64,000 nucleotides of DNA, from assembly GCA_949752735.1 (NCBI GenBank), contig OX457036.1, positions 14,196,516 through 14,260,515 on the forward strand, read 5' to 3'. A model generated the notes under the pieces. That model made no database searches. It saw only the letters and a list, made by a program, of their open reading frames with translations, and was not told the origin of the DNA. A program made the position numbers and the translations under genes. This document shows positions 55,809 through 64,000 of the stretch, in pieces; the first letter of the stretch is position 1; every line of letters begins with the position of its first letter. The stretch is from Lumbricus terrestris (lineage: Eukaryota > Annelida > Clitellata > Crassiclitellata > Lumbricidae).

Positions 55809-58230
55809 GATCCAACAACCACACAGTTTGAACATTCAGATATAATAATTATAGGAATGGAATGTCGATCAGCCAAAGGATGTAGAGAGACGCTGGAGAA
55901 GGATGGAATGGTGCACAACTCCACATAGGCCTAGTCAAACGCAGAGCAACCATAAAATATATCTATGAGCGTAACCTGACCATGGTCCATAATGTCCATC
56001 CAGAAGTTTTTGACGTAGGCCTATACGTCTCTTTGTCAATACCGACCAAAGTCAATTCCATTCTAAGTTATATATACAACACCCAGGTCGAGATATCTGC
56101 AACCTTTTGGTGAATGCTTAGCAATTCTATGAAAATTAACTGCGCCTTACATGTATACATAACACTGAACAGTGTTATATTCTCTCCCATTCATATTCTC
56201 ATTTCATTAGCAGAGTATTAATGCGGCGTGCCTCGAGTCTTGCTATCTTGATATGGCTTTCATCGCCCTGCAAACACCTAGCCCTTCTCCTAATAGGCTA
56301 TCTTCAACGACACCGTCCTATACATGTAGGGTCAAACAGTGGCTATGGCAGACACCATTTTGTGCGCATTGCGTCAGAGAAACCTTCTAATTCGTGCTCA
56401 TGGTTGTTTGATCATTTGATGGTACAAATGTCGCATAACATTTTATTTTTCAAACTCTACCTATACCCATGATAACTCTGCTCAGTAAATTGCCAAGTGG
56501 AAATACCGCAGGTTATGGTCTTAGCGTGACGTATAGGCTACACTTGATAAGCAACGCAGCAGCAGCATTGGAAATTCCACCGTAAAAACCCATGGGGATG
56601 CACCGTTAAATTCCGTTCGTTTCGACGACAGACAGAGCTCATAATAACTTTCCAATGGAAATTCCACTGTATAAGCATGGGTATAATACGGCAGCTTCTA
56701 TACACGCAAAACCGTCAAACCCACGAAGACGGTTGCGCCTTGTGGTTGTAGGCCTACTGTGAATAAATTTTTGACAGAATTTCCCAGTGTAACGGTATCG
56801 ATATAATGCGCAATGAACTCGTGATACGTAAAACGGGTCAACAGGAAATCAATCCAGACATATAAATATGAATAGACCTACCGATTTTCATAAGAGAAAA
56901 CTGTTGTTGCTTTTGCAACTGCCGATCTCATGCCACTGTTATAAGCTGGATTTAATTTTTAAACAGCTTCTAAGGTCTCTGTAACATTGGCTTAAAGATA
57001 TCGTAGAAAATGGTATGCATAGATAGCTGAACTGGACTCGTTCAACAGGCAAGCTCAGATGAGTAAGCTTATCCACGACAATATAATGCTGCCGTAATTG
57101 TAAATTTGAACTGCAAATTTTTCAAGCGCCACGCAAAACCAAGCGCAGGGCACCAGTCTATAAGAAAACTACTTTTTCCATGTTCAAGGCTCAGCCAAAA
57201 ACGTTTCTACTGCTCCGGTTCAATGCCCACATGTAGGTCTAATAGTTTTTTAAGGACCTGTGGGCTTTATTTATTGCACTCCATAATAATGGGCCTCGTG
57301 AGACGCAGCTCCATTGCAAGTCCCAAATGAAAACTACCAGAAGACCGCTATCTGGCATTATCAAACATCATTTTATCAGTCTTGTTTGCGATACAAAAAA
57401 ATTAGAATTTAAGTGCAAATAGATTTCATTCGACAGCTTATTATTATAATTATAATGCGTCTACATTGCAGGTTCTAGGTTAAATACCATCCTCTTACCT
57501 CTTCACGGGTGAGCACAGGTCTTTAATTAAACAAATCAATCCATTCAGCGCTTAAACAGATCATGCAGGTGATTGTAATCTGTTCCGTTTCTTGTTGTAT
57601 AACCGACCGCAGCATCTGCGCAAATAAAAGGAAGGAAGCGATGCGTGCTAGCCACTTGACACGGGCGATTAGAAATGCATTGTGGGCATCTAATGCATAA
57701 TCAATTGTAAAAATCAGGGTCAAATGCCGACGAATGAAAGACTGCCAACAAGATGCCTGACTGGCGCGTGCGGGCCTCTAAGTGATAATTATCTCTTCCC
57801 ATCTTTTTTATAGCGGTAATACCCACAGGCGTTATGCAACCACGATGATCTAACGTCACCTCAAAACACAATTATTATGAGTTGATAGTACTGTTATACC
57901 CACTCATTTGTAACCATTAGACATGATTGTTTCCTTATGTGTATATAGGCCTATATAATACGGTTGTTAAATCAACTATTATAAGCAGACATGTTATTTT
58001 AAGCAAGCACACATGCATAGGCCCCTATAGAGCATGATATTTATCAACATGTATATATTAATAAATACAATGTACAAGTTGGTAAATGTTTGTGTGTGCT
58101 TTTTGGTGGTTATCAGTTTTCCTCCTTGATTGTTCGTCTGTATGCGTCGATGAATGTCTCTGTCTGCGTGTCTTGATGCAAGTGAGTCCGCGTATGGGCT
58201 TCTTAACGTACGCAATGCTACGCATGCATA
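55809..58230. other. intergenic, no gene seen
   Basis: Small ORFs only, none with a recognisable domain. 'ggaaattccac' occurs twice, at 56569-56580 and 56659-56669. Confidence 0.5.
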
Positions 58231-58534
58231 TGTATGTATGTATGTATGCATGTATGCATGTATGCATGTATGCATGTATGTATGTATGTATGTATGTATG
58301 TATGTATGTATGTATGTATGTATGTATGTACGTACGTACGTACGTACGTACGTACGTACGTACGTACGTACGCACGCACGCACGCACGCACGTACGTACG
58401 TACGTACGTACGTACGTACGTATGTATGTATGTATGTATATATGTACGAACGTACGTTCGTATGTATGTATGTATGTATGTATGTATGTATGTATGTATG
58501 TACGTACGTACGTACGTACGTACGTATGTATGTA
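58231..58534 (+). repeat. (GTAT)n/(GTAC)n compound microsatellite
   Basis: TGTA arrays switch to ACGT (self-complementary CGTA) at 58329-58372, CGCA at 58373-58392, then back to CGTA, TGTA and CGTA. All long Tyr-Val/Thr-Tyr ORFs here are translations of the repeat. Confidence 0.97.
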
Positions 58535-60435
58535 GGCAATGAGTCATTCGTCGAATAACGATGTAGGCCTACAATGAATTATTTCGATTTTTTTAATCGC
58601 ATCACAGAATTCAAAATCGGGTCTCACTCACTTGAAACTATGCATACAACCCACACACGCACGCATCTGCGCACACATATATGCACCGATAAACACAGAC
58701 ATTGACTACGCTGCCATGAATGCGCAGGCACACGCGCACACGCACACACACGCACACACACACACACACACACACATAAACTCCCTTCAACGTAGGCCTA
58801 TATAATTATAGCCTACTGTTCTTTTGCTGCCCGTATTGATTGCCAGTCACCTTTTTTATAGTATTTCATTTCTGGATTCAGTCCACAGACCTATAGGCCT
58901 ATGCGTCTGTGAAGTTCTATGTGAGTTCTACGCCTGCTCTGGTTTTGCTGTATTATATTAGCCTGTATATATTCCAACAAATTTAACGACCTTTTTGGCA
59001 TCAAAGGCTGTCGACCTGCAAGCAGCGTTTTTGAACGTATACCCTGCAGAGAAACCCGCACGCCTATGTAGAACGTGCACTTGCATATAAAAAATCTAAT
59101 CAATATTCACTTCGTCTTCTCAGCTGTAGGCAAGTGTAGGGCCTATGAATTTTTAACAGGTCGTTGGCATGTCTTTGTCCATAACTTTCAAATTACATTC
59201 GACCAAGCAAGTGATTCGAATGTCTATGTCCATTCAATCACATAATATAGCCTATCTAAATAATCTAAGTCATAATTAACACCAAGTTCAACATTTTTTC
59301 CCCATTCCCTGTGTAACTTTTGCTTGATATGTGTAATGTGTTGCGGTCTGTCAACATGACTTTTCATTCAACGAATATGTAGGCTATAACATTGCAATCT
59401 GACCTGATATGCCTTATCAATATGTCAATATGGCCGGCAGAATTGTGGTAGGACTTGTGTACAGACGATTCGAAGTCACTCAGAGGAAAGCATACCGATG
59501 AATCGTCCCAGAAATTGTCCTCTGAAGAAATTCTGTATCTGAGCTCTACTTTATGAAATTTCGTCGGTGTTGCACGAGCTGAGCGCAAGCTATACGTTTC
59601 TCCACCACGATTTATTTTGATGCCTTTAACCGATCCTCCATATGCAGTCAGCCATTCGGTCTTCTATCCAGGTATCTGTGACACGCGTTGATGCAACTCT
59701 AATCCGCTTCCCATGCACCCATGAGATAGACTATAGATCAATTTCGAATCGTCCTATGTCTCGATACGCTCTCCTGTTCACTAACAATAAAAGCTATTGC
59801 TATAACTTTCGAACGCCGAATTAACACCCTCAGGCTGCTGATCAGCTTCAAATCGAAACGAGGTCACTCGGAGTAAAGTTTCAGCAGTGCAGAACGATTC
59901 GCCCTCTATTATAGTCAGCGCACATTCGATCCGTTCATAACAACCTTAGCAACGGAGTCTGCCACAGACGAATAGCTTATCATAGTAAAGCTTCGCAAGG
60001 CAGTAGGGCCTATACAGCTGTTTCGCGACTGTAACTCCTGAAACTCGCTTGTCTAGAGGCAAGCCATCAAACGTCGCCCGTTAAAATATTATAGTTAATA
60101 ATATCATCAAGGAAATATAGCCTATAGCTCGGCGTTTTACTCAATGAACAGAAATCCCAGTGCACATTTTAGCATAGGTTGCTTTGTGATCAAGCAAAGC
60201 ATTGATGCCCTTGTGATCAGGCAAAGCATTGATGCCAGCAATCAATAACATTTACAACAGACCTATAAATTATTATGTAGCCAAATATAGACAACGCATC
60301 TACGCACGCGCCTAAACATAGTAGGCATAGGCCTCAGCCTATACGCACGCTTGCACACACTCACATCATTCATTTAAATGTTGACTCCCAGTAGCGTTCA
60401 CGTTTTGAAACAACAGTAGGGCCCAAATCATTCAA
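58535..60435. other. intergenic with (CA)n
   Basis: A (CA)n microsatellite lies at 58732-58778. A 27-bp direct duplication (GTGATCAAGCAAAGCATTGA at 60187, again at 60214 with one change) is present. No gene seen. Confidence 0.5.
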
Positions 60436-60469
60436 TTGTTTACTATAAGACTAAAATTAATGGGTGATC

Positions 60470-60600
60470 CTTCCCCTCCCTCCCCTCCTCTTATCTTCTC
60501 TCCTCTCCTGTCCTCTCCTCTCCACGCAGCTCATCTCCTCTCATCGCCTCGTCTCTCCTCTCTCCTCTCCTCTTCACTCCTCTCCACTCCTATCTTCTCA
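60470..60600 (+). repeat. CT-rich (TCCTC)n low-complexity stretch
   Basis: Pyrimidine-only tract built of TCCTCTCCTC units, in an ORF I do not consider a gene. Confidence 0.9.
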
Positions 60601-60708
60601 GCTACTCTCCTATTAAGATCCAACTGGTTGACCTGGTCATTCGAGCCGCTGCATGGTTGGCGTGGGTGGAACAACCTTTCGGTATATATTCAGAAAACTA
60701 AGGATGAC

Positions 60709-60761
60709 TGATATATACTGACCCGGTTAGCTACATCAGCTAACCGGGTCAGTATATATCA
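60709..60761. repeat. perfect 24-bp palindrome (hairpin)
   Basis: 60709-60732 (TGATATATACTGACCC then GGTTAGCT) is exactly complementary to 60738-60761, around a 5-nt loop ACATC. No mismatch. Confidence 0.98.
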
Positions 60762-60855
60762 TATTAGTTGTAAGTAAGTAAGTATTTTCTTTATTACTCC
60801 ACTTGCAAACGCACAATGGGACACAGAACATCATTATAATACATAGAAGTAATAA

Positions 60856-61574
60856 TCTATATTATAAGGCAGAAATTCCATATGTTTGTTTATTTGTACG
60901 CTTTTGACAGAATTGACTCTCCCCTGCAGAATAGGCTCGGAAATGAAACAGCGTCGGTTTAAAAAAAACTTTGAAATCGATTCTTACCCAAATTATAAGG
61001 TCAGATTGACTATTTTCAGGTTTTAATTCAGTTCAAAACAAAAATTATTAGCGTTTTAAGACAGATTTCATCAGTAATTGATCACACAAGCGCGTAACTC
61101 AAGAGTCTACACCGCATGACGTCATACCCGCCCAGTAATAATATCCGTAGCGCCCCGCAGGGACGGGTTACGTTTGGCTTTTTGGAGAAGCGATGTGGGG
61201 TGGAGGGTTGGCGAAAACCTGAAATTTAGCAGTCAACGATGGGTACCAGAGTGGGGAAGTGTTTAAAACCCGAAATTTCACTTTAGAACTCCAGTTATTA
61301 GCGTTTTAAGACAGAAGCGTTTTAAAACAGATTTCATCGCTCACGCGTTGGTAAACAGTATCGAGATTCAGTAAAAGAGTCTACAGCCCGAATGACGTCA
61401 TACAAGCCCAGTAATAATTTCCCTAGCGGGGCGTGTTACGTTTGGCTTTTTGGGGAAGCGGGGTGGGGTAGAGGGTTGGCAAAAACTCGAAATTTAGCGG
61501 TCAACGTTGGGTACCATAAGGGAGTGGTGTTTAAAACCCTAAATTTCCCGGGCAACGCCGGGTTACACATCTAG
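60856..61574 (+). mobile_element. Helitron-like non-autonomous element
   Basis: It begins TCTATATTATAAGGC and ends CTAG, preceded by a small hairpin (CCCGG GCAACG CCGGG) about 10 nt upstream. The flanks are A on the left and T on the right, as for Helitron insertion between A and T. An internal unit of about 300 bp (GTTACGTTTGGCTTTTTGG ... 'aaaaccc(g/t)aaatttc') is present twice (about 61168 and 61435). No Rep/helicase coding. Confidence 0.8.
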
Positions 61575-61652
61575 TAGGTAATAAAAACGTGCAAATTAAA
61601 ATCAAAAGTTAAATATAATATAATTACTAAACTATCATCATCATCAATCAAG

Positions 61653-62000
61653 TTAACCATATAACATTCTGGTGATAAATCTCTTTGCAATCAACGAATC
61701 ACAACGTGGTATTTCAAGATTGTGTGATCGGGGCCTAAGGGAGTAACCAGTTACACGTTCAGGTGGAAGAAGATAATGGAGGACATGTCCGGGGTCACAG
61801 AGGATAGAAGAAAAAAGGGATACATCTGCCTTGGAACATAACATGTCAAAAGTAGTTAGAGGGCAAAAAACCCTGTCTTATCAACTTTCTAATAATAGCG
61901 GACAGACGACTCCTCTGGCCCTCATTTGCAAAACCCCACCATGCTGGCGAAGAATAAAGCATTCGCGCGACTGTGGTGGAACGTACAACATCATGTAGTC
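61653..62000 (-). pseudogene. LINE polymerase C-terminal remnant
   Basis: The minus strand from about 61975 reads VARMLYSSPAWWGF, RSRLSAIIRKLIRQGFLPSN, then, after a frame change, LFSSILCDPGHVLHYLLPP, GYSLRPRSHNLEIP and AKRFITRMLYG-stop. These are the well-known end motifs of Jockey/CR1-group polymerases ('LYA.PAWWGF', 'H.LH.LLPP....Y.LR.R.H...LP', 'NF..RMLY'). It immediately follows the Helitron-like element. Only one frameshift is visible, so it is moderately preserved. Confidence 0.88.
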
Positions 62001-62692
62001 GGCATGTAAGAACGCGACTTAGTGAAAGAGAGCATGCGGACCGCGATTCGCTTCCCGTATATAGGTGGCTATAAATTTAGGTTATTTCATAGATTCAAAA
62101 TTTCGAGCTAGCACGTTCCGTCCAAGGGGACCTAAATGGCGTGGCGTTTATTCAAACGGGCGAGCGGTGATGAAGGATCTCAACCGATCAATTCATTGAA
62201 AAATGAGCAAGGTCAAGGTCATATACGATCGCTATATAAACTCCGATCACATTTGAATTTATGAATTGTCGAAATTGCAAGAAAGACGACTTTCACCGTC
62301 GTCCTTCGTCTGTATCTAGACGTGGGACTGACGTAACATGCAAATGGCAGTGGCAGAGTGGAGTGTATAATATTATATACAAGTTACAACCGTCTCTGCC
62401 CCTACACATCACTAGGTAGCTTTACTATACTGACTATATATAGGCTATACCTTCTAGAGACCATAATAATTATAGGGTTGCCAGGTGCTCTTGATGACGT
62501 TACTGGACAATGGCGAGCGCGTTATGCATGGACGTGGGGACGATGCCAAAGATCTGTCCAGAGGCATTGGAAAGCCACCATCAGGGCCCTCAAAGTAAGA
62601 GGTGCTCTGAAGCTAACGAAAGATAACGTAGACGGATGAAAATTGAAATGTTTTCTTAATCAGTTCAAACATCTGTTGTATACATATATAAT
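62001..62692. other. non-coding gap
   Basis: A 93-codon ORF at 62358-62639 contains a basic segment (RWRARY-like) without a recognisable domain. It could be a LINE C-terminus but I cannot support that. Confidence 0.4.
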
Positions 62693-62838
62693 CAGGGTGA
62701 GAATTGCCGGGGTTTGGGCGTTTCAACTTCCGGGTCTTTCTTAGATCCCCGTAGTATAAGACCGGTTTTTCACACCCCAATTCCGAGTGGATAATAGTCC
62801 AACCCCTCCCTCATTAAATTTCCACATTTCTCACACTG
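62693..62838. mobile_element. 146-bp MITE, copy 3
   Basis: Starts CAGGGTGAGAATTGCC and ends ATTTCTCACACTG. Flanks TATATAAT/GTTATGAT match at 5 of 8 positions, a decayed TSD. Shares 'tctttcttaga' and 'agtccaacccctcc' with the other copies. Confidence 0.85.
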
Positions 62839-64000
62839 GTTATGATCGTCAATCATTGACAATGATTGCCTGATTAATTCCGAATGCAATATCCTGCAAG
62901 TCGCAATTCGGAAATACTCAACTTAATTCGTCATGGAAGCAGCACCCTTCTACCTTTTAAAATTGACTTCAAGCTTAATCAAACATCCATTGCTGACGAC
63001 GAGGTGTCTAGACTATGTGGATCTGCATTTTTCATTTTATGTTAAGGAAGATGCTCAGGTGATCCGGCCCACATAATATGTCACGCAGAGGTAGAACAGC
63101 GGCAATAGGCCTATAGTTGGAAAATCACCAGTGGGCGTCCTTGTGTGGGCCCCGAGAAACTACACTCCAACACATGTTGCTAGGAATGAATATTTACCGG
63201 GCACCGCCATGTCCGGTAATGTCTAAATTTGACAGATTGTGCAAATACTGAACCGCCCGGTTCATTGCCGGACATCTGGCATTGGTTGGCAAAACCAAGA
63301 CAGTGAAATAAGCTGAAACAGGCAGGTAGCGGGCAGGGACAAAGAATCCCGAAGACCTGTAAGAATACGATTTCGTATCGGTTTCACTTTCACATCTATT
63401 GGTTTCTTTTTTCGCAATTGCTGAACGATTTTCAGGAAACGCCAGCTTTGCGGACGTGGCTGTCTAGATTGCTAAGCATCGGTGCATTTCATTGATCGCT
63501 GGCTGTTGTGGGGAGTGCATGCATTGCAGCTGCGTTTAAGTTTCGCTATATAATAGGCTAGTGCATCCCCTATCCTGAGGACGGCCTACAAAATAATGTG
63601 CCTACTAAAGCCTACGCTCTTTGGTTAAACAGTTATGCCAAAATGGGTGATTTGACCAGCAAGATAACTCGTTTATTAAAGGATATTGTTTGCCCTTTGT
63701 CCTAAATGTGAGACGTATCGCTTGTGCTAACAAGATTCAAGTCGGATGAACACGTGACCTAAATCAACATCGTTATCAGGAACGTTGTGATTGGCCTGGC
63801 TGTCAAGCACTTCTGATCACCAACGAAAGTTAGCAGTGAGTTTCGCAGTATGATTCATCGTCTAACTAGTGTTGGAAGCAACTTTGGCGTTTTTGACGAC
63901 TCCAGTGATCCATCAGTGGTCCAAGATCACATTTTGCTGAGTCATCGCTGTCTATCATCCGATGTAAATTGATCTTCAGCTGCAGGTTAGCCATCGGTAA
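62839..64000. other. non-coding to window end
   Basis: No gene or repeat that I can name. Confidence 0.5.

Noticed and set aside
62358..62639. 93-codon ORF with a basic C-terminal segment
   Set aside because: Possibly a LINE C-terminus, but no motif I can name; left uncalled.

Overview
The window is eukaryotic, gene-poor and dominated by transposable-element debris. It has spliced genes, tRNA-derived SINEs, CR1/L2/Jockey-type LINE fragments, hAT, Tc1/mariner, piggyBac-like and Helitron-like elements, and long tetranucleotide microsatellites. The overused word TAGGCCTA, the XIAP-like gene and the repeat types suggest a marine invertebrate, quite possibly a non-vertebrate deuterostome such as an echinoderm or hemichordate. 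That assignment is inference; no species-diagnostic gene was seen.

One gene can be reconstructed completely. It is an inhibitor-of-apoptosis (XIAP/BIRC-like) gene on the + strand, with eight coding exons at 11242-16461. The exons join in frame to 2013 nt (670 aa): three BIR domains, a UBA domain, a Ser-rich linker, a basic NLS-like stretch and a C-terminal RING. A second BIR-bearing exon lies on the - strand at 40141-40698. Its BIR has a rearranged zinc site, and no other exon of that gene was recognised.

Layout: 1-260, end of a hAT-type MITE. 2952-5276, a hAT element holding a decayed transposase and a piggyBac-like insert. 5.7-6.7 kb, a CORE-SINE next to a mariner-type foldback MITE. 7.57-8.95 kb, a LINE 3' half. 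9.1-10.5 kb, TGTA microsatellites. 11.2-16.5 kb, the IAP gene. 20.1-20.8 kb, three nested MITEs. 21.4-22.7 kb, a foldback element. 25.2-27.0 kb, a minus-strand LINE (endonuclease and linker) split by a tRNA-SINE. 27.7-28.5 kb, two small MITEs with perfect 8-bp target-site duplications (TSDs). 31.7-34.4 kb, a four-level nest (mariner > hAT > hAT-like > 35-bp satellite with 175-bp higher-order repeats). 38.1-39.2 kb, a second copy of the same hAT family. 40.1-40.7 kb, the BIR exon. 40.96-44.28 kb, a large modular inverted repeat. 45.2-49.5 kb, mixed repeats, a mariner foldback and a LINE. 50.2-51.6 kb, a hAT element inside a LINE tail. 52.0-55.6 kb, LINE fragments interrupted by a microsatellite and a hAT. 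58.2 kb, a TGTA/CGTA microsatellite. 60.7-61.6 kb, a perfect palindrome and a Helitron-like element. 61.6-62.0 kb, a LINE RT tail. The rest is non-coding.

The IAP would act as a caspase-inhibitory and ubiquitin-ligase protein. The repeats do not form a cooperating system, but their nesting gives a readable insertion chronology. All coordinates and matches were read by eye; family assignments rest on motifs and TSDs, not on searches.
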